A program made the translations under genes and the position numbers. Source: an uncultured Mucispirillum sp. (lineage in GTDB: Bacteria > Chrysiogenota > Deferribacteres > Deferribacterales > Mucispirillaceae). Taken from it: 64,000 nt of DNA. Below are positions 9,301-17,290 of the stretch, piece after piece. How positions within the stretch are numbered: the stretch's first letter is position 1; every line of letters begins with the position of its first letter. The DNA lies in assembly GCA_944325215.1 (NCBI GenBank), contig CALUZC010000011.1:1-64000 (forward strand), in the 5' to 3' direction. The notes beneath the pieces are model-generated. The model saw only the letters and a program-made list of their open reading frames with translations. It made no database searches and had not been told where the DNA came from.

Positions 9301-9676
9301 GTCCATAAATACTGCCTTTTTCAATCTTTATAATACTATTTAAAAACTCATTCTTTGAAGGTATCTTTTTTAAAACCCCATAAGGAGCTATTAATAAGAT
9401 AAAATCATTTTTTTTAGTGATATTATATAGAGTTTGGCTTCTTTTTGCCATTATATCATTAAGTGGCCTTGCCTCTTCAAAAGGATTTTGGCTGTATGAA
9501 GGAAACTGATATACATCTATACTGCTTAATAATGACATTTCATTATATACTGATTCCATAACGGATTTATTTTCGGGAAGTAAAACTATTAAAGGAACAC
9601 CTGCTTTTTTCTTACTTATTGCATAAAATGCCGCAGATGCTCCCCACGCATTATGGTATTCTTCAAATACTCCCAT
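6362..9676 (-). CDS. mfd: Transcription-repair coupling factor
   Basis: 1104 residues, the usual Mfd size. A dsDNA translocase that dislodges RNA polymerase stalled at lesions and recruits UvrA. UvrB-like N-terminal modules lie at about 1-400; the RNA-polymerase-interaction domain starts at about 445 (LEEGDYVVHVNHGIGIYQG); the RecG-like motor has Walker A GDVGFGKTEVA, Walker B DEEQRFGV, TATPIPRTLQ and QLKGRVGRS; the TRCF C-terminal domain closes the protein. All motifs look intact. The ATG follows the gmhA stop by two bases, so the two are co-translated. Confidence 0.98.
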   Translation of the reverse strand: MGVFEEYHNAWGASAAFYAISKKKAGVPLIVLLPENKSVMESVYNEMSLLSSIDVYQFPSYSQNPFEEARPLNDIMAKRSQTLYNITKKNDFILLIAPYGVLKKIPSKNEFLNSIIKIEKGSIYGREKLEESLDKLGYIHVEYVTDAGEYTFRGDLADIYPINNENPIRIEYFDDEVENIYEYNKETQSRIKSYEKIDLLPVTDLLISTSEFQEKVDESLKEKAETYGKFAGYHWLAPFLNIEQSNIFEYFDKYSTACLMSSMQESIYGYYEIIKSSAENEKQLLNFIEAYKAVEYISKNDIYIISEITDSVSSQGLEYSSTNTRFAFEKKNLYQSMTNAAQVILSLLKEKIKIVYCVESEKFAGIFKDFLRDYDIFPKEISHIDEAEKVDVYIYKKQITGGFISKKDKLALISDMDIFGFIKRKPKPKKKDAFNTKLSDLEEGDYVVHVNHGIGIYQGIKQMVIGGVEGDFLCILYDGDDILYVPLHSIGQIQKYIGLQDSKPKLNSLKSSAWQKLKKHAKESAKHIAEDLLRLYAERKAKKGFAFNDDGVLTEVFERKFMYNETEDQLSAIYDVYRDMESSIPMERLICGDVGFGKTEVAMRAACKAAACSKQVAVLVPTTILARQHYETFIERFKGLPVNIEFVSRFKTNSEVKEIYKKVEEGSIDILIGTHKILSKDLIFKDLGLLIIDEEQRFGVSHKEKIASIKRNVDTLTMTATPIPRTLQLSLSGIRDMSIIETPPENRLPVVVKVINGLDERIKAIRNELERGGQVFFLHNKVSDIHEVAQEIKMALPLAKIDYAHGQMDAKTMENILSSFYSGEIDILVATTIIENGINIPNVNTIIINNAAHFGLAQLYQLKGRVGRSDKRGYCYLSVHDFSRINPVAQKRLSIIQQLSDLGSGFKIAMYDLQLRGAGNILGAEQSGFVVRVGYELYVAMIEEAVQEMRGDYANISDTEINSNIAYFIPADYIENPRIRFDFYRRFAAIYDNDNRIELLKEIEAGYGDIRQEIINLSYIMVIKNYACLLGAEKLTISKSGAVKVQFVKETRLNPEYIEKCAGNRKIIYRFNSEYEISLSIDSNNILQAILDFFGELYILTSNK

Positions 9677-9678
9677 TT

Positions 9679-10260
9679 TTATCCTGAATATTTACCAAAC
9701 ATTTTTTCATCAACAAGACCACAAATAATATGTGCTGCTAATATATGAAGCTCTTGAATACGTGCTGTCCTTTTATGTTTTACTATTAAAAGATGGTCAC
9801 AAAGACCAACCATTTTACCACCATCTCTACCTGCAAAACCTATTGTAACAGCTTCCTCTCTTAACGCTCTTTTTAAGCCTCTAATAACATTTTCAGAATT
9901 GCCGCTTGTGGAAATTCCCCATACTACATCGCCTTCATTGACTAATGCTGCCACCTGCTTTTCAAATACTTCATCGTAAGAATAATCATTACCAATAGCT
10001 GTAATTGCTGAAGTGTTGCCTGTCAATGTTATGGCTGGTAAAGTAGGGCGTTCCATTTCAAACCTGCCTACAAATTCTGCTGCAATGTGTAATGCATCTG
10101 ATGCTGAACCACCATTGCCCATTAAAATTACTTTATTGCCTCGCTTAAAACATTCTACTATCTCTAATGCTATTTTTTCTATTATCTCAACATTATCAAG
10201 TGCAAATTCTTTATGCGCATTAATAGATTCTTCTAATATATCTTTTATATACTCTTTCAT
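9679..10260 (-). CDS. gmhA: Phosphoheptose (sedoheptulose 7-phosphate) isomerase
   Basis: 193 residues with a SIS fold. Converts sedoheptulose 7-phosphate to D-glycero-D-manno-heptose 7-phosphate, the first step to ADP-heptose for the LPS inner core. GNGGSASDALHIAAEFVGRF, TGNTSAITAIGND and GISTSGNSENV are typical GmhA blocks. It fits the two GT9 heptosyltransferase-like genes 4 kb away. AAGGAG precedes the ATG. First gene of a likely gmhA-mfd-chaperone-S4-cupin transcript. Confidence 0.93.
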   Translation of the reverse strand: MKEYIKDILEESINAHKEFALDNVEIIEKIALEIVECFKRGNKVILMGNGGSASDALHIAAEFVGRFEMERPTLPAITLTGNTSAITAIGNDYSYDEVFEKQVAALVNEGDVVWGISTSGNSENVIRGLKRALREEAVTIGFAGRDGGKMVGLCDHLLIVKHKRTARIQELHILAAHIICGLVDEKMFGKYSG

Positions 10261-10280
10261 ATAAGCTCCTTATACCAACT

Positions 10281-10309
10281 AAAATAATAAATATTTTATA
10301 AAATAGCAA
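10281..10309 (-). promoter_or_regulatory. Candidate promoter for gmhA-mfd
   Basis: On the minus strand TTGCTA (10309-10304), a 17-bp spacer and TATTTT (10286-10281), just downstream of a terminator and about 20 bases upstream of gmhA. Boxes are moderate; location is sensible. Confidence 0.4.
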
Positions 10310-10316
10310 GGATAAT

Positions 10317-10347
10317 AAAAAAGCCTTATATATTTTCTATATAAGGC
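10317..10347 (-). terminator. Rho-independent terminator after the FmdB gene
   Basis: Perfect 10-bp stem GCCTTATATA/TATATAAGGC (10323-10332 with 10338-10347) and 5-base loop, followed on the minus strand by six T. Ends the transcript coming from 10409-10648 and isolates gmhA. Confidence 0.85.
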
Positions 10348-10408
10348 ATGAATTTCTTAACCATATTAAAAGAAATAAAACTATATTTCTTCATATAAAA
10401 ATATAGAA

Positions 10409-10648
10409 TTATTTATTTACAGGGCAGGCACCACCTGCACAGCATGAACCAGTAGCACATGCTGGAGCAGCATTTTTATCAGTATTATAAAAACCACTGC
10501 CTGTTAAATGATAACTTGTAACTGATACTTTTCGCTCTGCCTGTCCTTTACAGCTTGGACATTCTGTTATCCTTTCATCATTATTAATACTTTGCATTTT
10601 TTCAAACTCATTACCACAAGAGCTGCATTTGTATTCATAAATTGGCAT
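10409..10648 (-). CDS. FmdB-family zinc-ribbon protein
   Basis: 79 residues. The N-terminus MPIYEYKCSSCGNEFE with a second CPSC pair (residues 31-34) is the FmdB/CxxC_CXXC_SSSS zinc ribbon, probably binding one zinc. The tail is Gly/Cys/Ala-rich (GSCCAGGACP). Such proteins are widespread regulators or scaffolds of unknown partner. The next gene upstream on the same strand is 68 bases away; a terminator follows. Confidence 0.9.
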   Translation of the reverse strand: MPIYEYKCSSCGNEFEKMQSINNDERITECPSCKGQAERKVSVTSYHLTGSGFYNTDKNAAPACATGSCCAGGACPVNK

Positions 10649-10716
10649 AATATTCCCTCAAAACTATTTAATATCATGAAATATATTATTTATTTTAATT
10701 TATGCAAGTATAAATT

Positions 10717-11193
10717 TTACTGACCTGCTAAATCTTCACACACAATATATACAGGGTGTCCAATAAATGTAATAGAGCCTAATCCATAACCAATATTGCC
10801 ATCTACTGCCCCAAGGTTTGCAACACCCTGATACTGCGTATTCATATAAAATTTACTGCCAATAATAGCATTGTAACCTTCTTTTTCTGCTATACTTTGT
10901 GCATCGTTAATTAAATCACCCTGATATGAGTGGATTATTTTACTAAAGTTTTTATTATTATTAAATTCTTCACGTTCTGGTGCTCTAAACTCTGTAGTAG
11001 AACGGATTACTGATGGACGTATTTTTATTATTTCACAGCCTGTTACAGGATATGTATCTAAAAAAAATACTCCTAAAAACTCTTTATTCTTACTATTATT
11101 ATTTATACTTTTCTTTACTGATTCATCGCTTTGTGCTGCTGCACTAAATACTAATAAAAAACAAAGTGAAAATGCTAAAAATATTCTTTTCAT
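10717..11193 (-). CDS. Small exported protein of unknown function
   Basis: 158 residues. A clean Sec signal peptide (MKRIFLAFSLCFLLVFSAAAQ, cleavage after AAA or AAAQ) and a ~135-residue mature part. The segment DAQSIAEKEGYNAIIGSKFYMN recalls the heavy-metal-binding YbjQ fold, but that likeness is weak. I do not recognise the family. It follows the NTF2-like gene by 15 bases and is probably cotranscribed with hflX. Confidence 0.75.
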   Translation of the reverse strand: MKRIFLAFSLCFLLVFSAAAQSDESVKKSINNNSKNKEFLGVFFLDTYPVTGCEIIKIRPSVIRSTTEFRAPEREEFNNNKNFSKIIHSYQGDLINDAQSIAEKEGYNAIIGSKFYMNTQYQGVANLGAVDGNIGYGLGSITFIGHPVYIVCEDLAGQ

Positions 11194-11208
11194 AAACTGC
11201 CCCTTCTA

Positions 11209-11559
11209 TCATTTTTTATATGATGTTTCTCTTTTCTCGTTTATTATTTTCCAAATATTATCTTCTTTTATAAAAAACGCTTTTGCATAATATGTTATTA
11301 TATTACCATCTTCTATATTTTCAACATTTTCCGTAAATAATATTTCTGCCCATTCATTATTATATAAAACTTTATAAATTTCAACATTAACAGGTAAAAA
11401 AATATCTATTAATTTAAAAAAATGTTCCCTATAAACTTCTACACTTGGAAAAAACTGCCTAAATTCACTGTCAATACTATAAATATCGTATATTTTTTCA
11501 TAATCTTTATTTTTAAAGTGGCTTATTCTATCTTTTATTATATTTTCTATATTATTCAT
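11209..11559 (-). CDS. Small NTF2/SnoaL-like protein, function unknown
   Basis: 116 residues, no signal peptide. N-terminal helices (IIKDRISHFKNKDYEKIYDIY) followed by strands ending in AKAFFIKEDNIWKIINE give the outline of a cone-shaped NTF2-like fold. It overlaps the end of hflX by 8 bases, so it is translated in step with it. No catalytic residues can be assigned. Confidence 0.65.
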   Translation of the reverse strand: MNNIENIIKDRISHFKNKDYEKIYDIYSIDSEFRQFFPSVEVYREHFFKLIDIFLPVNVEIYKVLYNNEWAEILFTENVENIEDGNIITYYAKAFFIKEDNIWKIINEKRETSYKK

Positions 11560-13150
11560 CTAAACTTCCTAATCCTTCTTTAAAAAAATAATAGCTTATT
11601 TTTACAAGCATATTATCAAAACTTTTTCTATTTATAGCTGATACATATACCGCATTATAATACTCTTTTTCTACTTCTTCAAGCTGTTCACTGCTTATTT
11701 TATCTATTTTATTAAATACAATAAGTCTTTCTTTTTCTAATAAATTCATTTCTTCCAGCACTTTTTCCACTGATTTTATGTGCTTTCTAAAATGTTTATC
11801 ACTAATATCTACAACGTGTAAAAACATATCAGCATTATGAAGTTCTTCCAATGTAGATTTAAATGCACCAGCTAAATTTGCAGGTAAATCTCTTATAAAA
11901 CCTACTGTATCTGTAATTATTACATCTTTTTCTTTTGGAAAACGTATTCTCTTACTTGATGTATCAAGCGTTGCAAAAAGCAGGTTGTCTGCATATACTT
12001 CTGATTTTGTTAAGCTATTAAGTAATGTTGATTTTCCTGCATTTGTATAACCTATAATAGATACTACTGGCAGTGAATTTTTCTCTCTCTTTGCCCTTTG
12101 TATATCTCTTGCCTGCTCTGCTTTTTTTAATTTTTCATTTAAAAATGCTATTCGTTCTGTTATTCTTCGTTTATCAATTTCAAGTTTAGTTTCTCCCGGT
12201 CCTCTTCCTCCAATACCACCTGTCAGACGTGACAAGCTGTCATCTTTTACATTTAAACGTGGAAGAATATATTTCAACTGGGCAAGCTCCACACGTATTT
12301 TTCCTTCATTACTTACTGCCCTGCGTGCAAATATATCTAAAATAAGCTGAGTTCTATCTAATATTTTTAACTCTGTAAATTCTGATACTGCTCGTGACTG
12401 CGATGGTGATAAGCTGTTATCATAAACAATATATTCAGCACCTGATAATAATGCCTTAATTACTGCCTCCCTTAATTTTCCAGGTCCTACTACGTATTTT
12501 GGGTGAATTTCTTTTTTTATCTGTGGCATTCTTGCAATTATAAATAACCCTGCACTTCGTGCTAATTCTTCTAATTCATCAAGGTATATTTCACTTTCTT
12601 CTTTTGATTTAAACACACCTGTAACTACTGCATAATTACCATCTTTAATAGTATGCAGGCTTTCTGTTTTTCTCTCTATTTCATCATCAAGAGCCTCAAT
12701 AAATAATGGATAATCTATCTTTTGGTTATATGGGTCATTATCTTCTAAACTTCCAAACTGAGTTTCTGATATATTTATATCTGGTGGTAATATGTAGGAA
12801 GTATCAAGTGATTTTGGCAACCCTTTATTATCCATAGCGCATGCTGTTACACTATCAAGCCTTAATAGTGCTAAATCTGCCAAATCGTCATGGTCAAGCC
12901 CATCGCCTTTTGGGTGGGTATGTATTAATCTTAACCCTCTTAACCTGCCTGGTGCTAATTTAAATCTTGATAAAACTGGAATTGTAATATCTTCTGCTGT
13001 TCCTGAAAGAACATATTCTATTTTTCCTGCCCTGTCTATTAATAAACCAAGCTGCCTGCCTGTTTCATAGGAATAAAAACAAAGCTGTTTTAATATATCT
13101 ATGGATATTAATTCTCTGCCATGATTTTTCTTATGCAGGAATTTTTCCAT
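11552..13150 (-). CDS. hflX: Ribosome-associated GTPase HflX, long form
   Basis: 532 residues, about 100-150 longer than E. coli HflX. HflX binds the 50S subunit and splits stalled or hibernating ribosomes. The extra N-terminal domain (about 1-150) holds LIHTHPKGDGLDHDD, resembling the HxHPxGD metal motif of JAB/RadC folds; long HflX forms of this type occur in other phyla. Then the HflX subdomain with the glycine-rich TGGIGGRGPGETKLE, and the G domain with GYTNAGKS (G1), DTVGFIRDLP (G3) and FNKID (G4). Starts the minus-strand unit that includes the two small genes after it. Confidence 0.96.
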   Translation of the reverse strand: MEKFLHKKNHGRELISIDILKQLCFYSYETGRQLGLLIDRAGKIEYVLSGTAEDITIPVLSRFKLAPGRLRGLRLIHTHPKGDGLDHDDLADLALLRLDSVTACAMDNKGLPKSLDTSYILPPDINISETQFGSLEDNDPYNQKIDYPLFIEALDDEIERKTESLHTIKDGNYAVVTGVFKSKEESEIYLDELEELARSAGLFIIARMPQIKKEIHPKYVVGPGKLREAVIKALLSGAEYIVYDNSLSPSQSRAVSEFTELKILDRTQLILDIFARRAVSNEGKIRVELAQLKYILPRLNVKDDSLSRLTGGIGGRGPGETKLEIDKRRITERIAFLNEKLKKAEQARDIQRAKREKNSLPVVSIIGYTNAGKSTLLNSLTKSEVYADNLLFATLDTSSKRIRFPKEKDVIITDTVGFIRDLPANLAGAFKSTLEELHNADMFLHVVDISDKHFRKHIKSVEKVLEEMNLLEKERLIVFNKIDKISSEQLEEVEKEYYNAVYVSAINRKSFDNMLVKISYYFFKEGLGSLDE

Positions 13151-13302
13151 CTGTTTAATTGTCTTTTGGGATATGCCCTCTAAATTACCGTATAATATAT
13201 GCCGTTCCTTGTTGTTTTTTTATGCTTATACAATGATATCTTTATTTTTTCAATACTTATTATTTAATTGACTTATCTCTATTCTTTATTTATAAATTTT
13301 TT

Positions 13303-13992
13303 ATGGATTTAATATATAAAGAAATATATAAAGATAACAACTATCTTATAATCTATAAAGAACATGGTATATATGTTATTAATGACAGACAAATGCAGCA
13401 TACTCCGTTAATTGATATTCTTCGAAAAGAATATGGCAGCCAAATATATGTATGCCACAGACTTGATGCTGGCACTTCAGGGCTTATGATTTTTGCTCGT
13501 AATAAAAATGCTCATACATATATATCAAAACTTTTTGAAGAAAATAAGGTGCAAAAATATTATCTTGCTGTTGCTTCTGCTGCCATATATAACCAAACAG
13601 TTATGCTTCCTATTGCTAAAAAAAACCATGGTAAGTATAGTATTAATTTTAAAAGTGGTAAAAAAGCCATTACTTCATTTTATAATATTTCTTCAAATAG
13701 TAATGCATCATTAATTCTTGCAAAACTTTATACTGGAAGAACTCATCAAATTAGAATTCATCTTAAAGCTTTAAAAGCTCCACTTTATTATGACTTTTTA
13801 TATAATAAAAAAATTGATGATAAAAGGCTTTCTTTAGAATGTATCTATTTAAGTTTTTATGATAAATTTACTAATAAAAGCTTCTCATTTACAGGAAAAA
13901 TTTCTTTTTTTATGGATAATTTAATTAAAACTCTTGAATTATCCCATAAATTTGTGTATCAATATCTCTATGAAAATAAAGAAGTATTATAA
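13303..13992 (+). CDS. RluA-family pseudouridine synthase
   Basis: 229 residues without an S4 domain, resembling the compact RluA/RluC-type catalytic domain. The catalytic Asp is in CHRLDAGTSGLMIFA, near residue 53, and the late block LYTGRTHQIRIHLK is the second conserved motif. The target uridine (rRNA or tRNA) cannot be told. The start ATG at 13303 lacks a clear Shine-Dalgarno sequence. It is divergent from hflX, with about 150 bases between, and its 3' end overlaps the first GT9 gene by 23 bases. Confidence 0.9.
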   Translation: MDLIYKEIYKDNNYLIIYKEHGIYVINDRQMQHTPLIDILRKEYGSQIYVCHRLDAGTSGLMIFARNKNAHTYISKLFEENKVQKYYLAVASAAIYNQTVMLPIAKKNHGKYSINFKSGKKAITSFYNISSNSNASLILAKLYTGRTHQIRIHLKALKAPLYYDFLYNKKIDDKRLSLECIYLSFYDKFTNKSFSFTGKISFFMDNLIKTLELSHKFVYQYLYENKEVL

Positions 13993-15028
13993 CAATATTT
14001 TAGTTTTTAATCCTGCATTTTTAGGGGATACTGTTATTACTACCCCGCTGCTTAAAGCTTTAAAGGCATTATTCCCTAATGCTCAAATATCTTTTTGTGT
14101 TCGTCCAGAACATGCTAAATTATTTTATAATCTCCCTTTTATTGATAATGTTATTTTATTTGATAAAAGAAATACTCAAAAAGGTTTTTCAGGTATTTTA
14201 AAATTCGCCAATGAATTATCTAATTTTAAATTTGATTTGATAATTAACCTGCACTTATCACTGCGTTCTACTACTTTGCTTTCACTTATTAAAGATACAT
14301 ATCTTATTGGCTATTCTACTGCTGTTTTAAGCTATTTATTTAATAAGCGTATTGAAAAAAAGCAGGAACTTTGTGAAGTAGAGCGTAATTTAATGTTTTT
14401 AAGTGACTTGTGTGATGATTTTACGCTTGATGAGGCAAAAAAATTAGGTGCAGGTTTAGAAACATATGTTGATAAAACTATATATAATAATACTACTTCA
14501 TATTTTTTATCTACTTCTCCTAATAAAAAAGTTGTAGGTATTGCACCAGGTAGTGTTTGGGCTACTAAAAGATACCCTACTTCAAGTTATATTAAAGTGG
14601 CAGAAATGTTATATGAAAATGGGTATGCCATAGCATTATTTGGTGGTAAAGATGATATAGAAAGCCTTGATGAATTTGCCTCATCATTTAAATACCCTTA
14701 TTATGATTTTGCCTGCAAAACATCTTTAAGTGAACTTCCTGCAATTATAAAATCGGTTGATTTATTACTTGTAAATGATAGCGGGCTTATGCATATTGCC
14801 TGTTCTGTTCAAACACCTTGTGTTGCTGTATTTGGACCTACTACAAAACAGCTTGGTTTTTTTCCATATGATGAAAAAAGTATTGTTGTGGAAAATAATA
14901 ATATATCATGCAGACCTTGTGGTAAACATGGTGGTGATAAATGTCCTAAAAAGCATTTTCAATGTATGCTGGATATTGAACCTATTCAGATATTTAATGC
15001 TGCACTTTCTATATTACATAAGGATTAA
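13970..15028 (+). CDS. Glycosyltransferase family 9, LPS heptosyltransferase II-like
   Basis: About 352 residues. The N-terminal NILVFNPAFLGDTVITTPLL is the GT9 Rossmann start with the conserved Asp; KKVVGIAPGSVWATKRYP and VNDSGLMHIACSVQTPCVAVFGPTT form the ADP-heptose-binding half. A Cys/His motif, CRPCGKHGGDKCPKKHFQCM, follows. It should add a heptose to the LPS inner core. The ATG at 13970 is preferred over the upstream in-frame TTG at 13934 because the protein then starts just before the first strand. It is coupled to the pseudouridine synthase by overlap and followed after three bases by a second GT9 gene. Confidence 0.9.
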   Translation: MKIKKYYNNILVFNPAFLGDTVITTPLLKALKALFPNAQISFCVRPEHAKLFYNLPFIDNVILFDKRNTQKGFSGILKFANELSNFKFDLIINLHLSLRSTTLLSLIKDTYLIGYSTAVLSYLFNKRIEKKQELCEVERNLMFLSDLCDDFTLDEAKKLGAGLETYVDKTIYNNTTSYFLSTSPNKKVVGIAPGSVWATKRYPTSSYIKVAEMLYENGYAIALFGGKDDIESLDEFASSFKYPYYDFACKTSLSELPAIIKSVDLLLVNDSGLMHIACSVQTPCVAVFGPTTKQLGFFPYDEKSIVVENNNISCRPCGKHGGDKCPKKHFQCMLDIEPIQIFNAALSILHKD

Positions 15029-15031
15029 ATA

Positions 15032-16006
15032 ATGGCTGATATATTAATAATCCGATTTAGTTCTTTAGGTGATATAGTTTTAACAACAGGTGTTATAAAA
15101 TACGTTTCTGAAAATTCAAAAGAAAAACTTAATATTGATTTTCTTACTTCATCTCATTTTGCAGGTATTTTGCAAGACTTTCCTTATATTCGTAATGTAT
15201 ATTGTATTAATAAAGGCGATTCATTAATAAAACTAAATGAAGTAATATCCACTATGCCTAACTATGATTATATTTTTGATTTACATGATAATATTCGCTC
15301 TTTATTTACCCGCATTATTTCTAATTCTAATAATTTTGTTTATAATAAAAATGCTGTTGCAAGAAGATTATTCGTTAAATTTAGATTATGTAAATCATAT
15401 TTAAAAGAACATACTGTTATAAAATATTTTAAGCCTTTTATGAAATCATTTAATTTACAAATGCCAGCTCTTGAGCAGTTAAGACCATATTTTCCTGCAC
15501 AGTCTGTTGTAAAAAATAATAAACTTAAGCATATTGTAGTCCACCCATTTGCTTCAAAATATACTAAACAATGGCCATTCTTTTCAGAACTTGCTTCTGC
15601 GCTTATTGATGATGGCGTATTAGTTACTGTAATTGGTGATGGAGCTATTGATTTACAAGATAATGTTGTTAATAAAACTGGTAAAATTTCTCTTTCTGCA
15701 TTAAAAGAATATATTTCTTCAGCCGATGTTTTTATTACTACTGATTCTGGTCCTCTTCATATTGGTGTTGCCTTAAATGTTCCTACAATTGCTATATTTG
15801 GTTCAACTACAAAAGAGTTAGGATTTTATCCTAGCTTTAATAATGTAAAAGTTATTGAGTATATTGGTTTAAAATGCAGACCATGCCATATACATGGACT
15901 TAATAAATGCCCAAAAAAACATTTTAAATGTATGATGGATATTGGTGTAGAAGAAATAAGACACCATATAAACAGTTTTTTGTATGCTGGTAATAAAGGT
16001 AATTAG
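15032..16006 (+). CDS. Glycosyltransferase family 9, heptosyltransferase-like
   Basis: 324 residues. DILIIRFSSLGDIVLTTGV is the canonical GT9 N-terminus, and TTDSGPLHIGVALNVPTIAIFGSTT the sugar-nucleotide half. It carries the same Cys/His motif as its upstream neighbour (CRPCHIHGLNKCPKKHFKCM). The two enzymes are clearly related but not near-identical, so they probably add successive heptoses. With gmhA this supports a heptose-containing LPS core. Confidence 0.9.
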   Translation: MADILIIRFSSLGDIVLTTGVIKYVSENSKEKLNIDFLTSSHFAGILQDFPYIRNVYCINKGDSLIKLNEVISTMPNYDYIFDLHDNIRSLFTRIISNSNNFVYNKNAVARRLFVKFRLCKSYLKEHTVIKYFKPFMKSFNLQMPALEQLRPYFPAQSVVKNNKLKHIVVHPFASKYTKQWPFFSELASALIDDGVLVTVIGDGAIDLQDNVVNKTGKISLSALKEYISSADVFITTDSGPLHIGVALNVPTIAIFGSTTKELGFYPSFNNVKVIEYIGLKCRPCHIHGLNKCPKKHFKCMMDIGVEEIRHHINSFLYAGNKGN

Positions 16007-16582
16007 ATGTATAGATTTTTAATTATTATTTTATTTATTTTTTATTTTGCTTCATTTTCTTTTTCTCAAAGTGCTTTTGAATATAAATTTATTAATAACT
16101 ATAAAGCAGTTGATTCTCAAATGGCTGTTGATTATATTTATAGAGTAATAAATCCTAAATTTCCCAGCAATACTCATTTAAAAACTGAAACTATTAAACT
16201 TGATAGAGAAAATATTATATTGATTAGCCTTTATTATGCAGAATATGACGGTGCTACTCGTGGCGAAAGTAAGTATTTTATATCATTTTGGAAACAGCAC
16301 CAAGGATATATTGAATGTGTAGGTTCAAATATTTTAAATATTTATGATCCACAGGTGAATATTGCTAATAATATTATTACTGTTAAAGGTAAAAGACGTT
16401 ATGAACCATTAGCAACATATTATTACTCTTTTATTTATAAGAATAATGTTTTCCTTTATAATAATATTTTTAGTGTATATATAGATGCTGATAATGAAAC
16501 TATTTCTAAATATCACTATTCATCAGATAATAAATCGATTAAAATGGAATCCATTTTTGCTGATAAATTAATTAAAAAATAA
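16007..16582 (+). CDS. Exported protein of unknown function
   Basis: 191 residues. A hydrophobic signal peptide (MYRFLIIILFIFYFASFSFSQ, cleavage probably after SFS) and a mature domain rich in beta-prone segments with many Tyr, Asn and Lys. The ATG follows the preceding TAG without a gap, so it is the last gene of the rluA-GT9-GT9 unit and may have an envelope role. No family recognised. Confidence 0.7.
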   Translation: MYRFLIIILFIFYFASFSFSQSAFEYKFINNYKAVDSQMAVDYIYRVINPKFPSNTHLKTETIKLDRENIILISLYYAEYDGATRGESKYFISFWKQHQGYIECVGSNILNIYDPQVNIANNIITVKGKRRYEPLATYYYSFIYKNNVFLYNNIFSVYIDADNETISKYHYSSDNKSIKMESIFADKLIKK

Positions 16583-16584
16583 TT

Positions 16585-17208
16585 TTATATAACTGATTTC
16601 CTGCTGTAATCTGTTATATCTGTTTTTATCATATCCAGCAGTTTATATACTTCTATTTTTTTATCAATTACCGCTTTTAATTCGTTATCTGTCATACCTG
16701 TAAGCTGTAATATTTTCACTTTTCCATTTACAGTATCCACTGTCCCTGCTTTATGTGCAGTAATCACAAAGCCTGTTAATGCAGATTTACGCTCGGCATC
16801 TATTCCTTGCGTCTGACCAGTATAAATATACTGGTTTTCTTTAAAAACTTTCCCGCTTTCAAATACATAACCTGCTAAATAATTAAATATACTACATATA
16901 TTATTACATTCTTTACTTATATTATCTTCATTCATATCTTTAATGTTTAGTTTTACAGCAAGCTCAAACCCATATCCACTGTATTCGCCGTTTTCTATTT
17001 TTTTTTCTGCTACATCAGAAAAACCTAATGTTACAAATTCAATTATCTCCTTTGTTTTATATAACACAACACTATCAAGCAGAAAATCTCCACCAAATTC
17101 AGCACTGATTAATGGTCTGTAATACTCTGGCTCTATGTGTTTATATTCTTTTTGAAAAAAACTAAGAACTGCACCTGTATTTTGCTCATATAAATTATTT
17201 TCTTTCAT
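16585..17208 (-). CDS. Suppressor-of-fused (SUFU) domain protein
   Basis: 207 residues, all SUFU-like. The C-terminal half reads as the family core: LTGFVITAHKAGTVDTVNGK, then KILQLTGMTDNELKAV and a DITDYSRKSVI end matching the LTDxxRxS tail. Bacterial SUFU proteins are known chiefly as immunity proteins in polymorphic-toxin systems; no toxin gene is next to it. It is cytoplasmic (no signal) and converges on the exported-protein gene with only two bases between stops. Confidence 0.85.
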   Translation of the reverse strand: MKENNLYEQNTGAVLSFFQKEYKHIEPEYYRPLISAEFGGDFLLDSVVLYKTKEIIEFVTLGFSDVAEKKIENGEYSGYGFELAVKLNIKDMNEDNISKECNNICSIFNYLAGYVFESGKVFKENQYIYTGQTQGIDAERKSALTGFVITAHKAGTVDTVNGKVKILQLTGMTDNELKAVIDKKIEVYKLLDMIKTDITDYSRKSVI

Positions 17209-17263
17209 ATTTTTCTCCAGCTTTTAATGCCGTTTTATTTACTGATATTTTAGTTTATATAAC

Positions 17264-17281
17264 AAAAAAGAGCATAAGCTC
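17264..17281 (-). terminator. Weak terminator-like hairpin after mltD
   Basis: A 4-bp stem GAGC/GCTC (17270-17273 with 17278-17281), 4-base loop, then six T on the minus strand, lying between the transglycosylase and SUFU genes. Short stem, so only tentative. Confidence 0.35.
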
Positions 17282-17290
17282 ACATAATAT

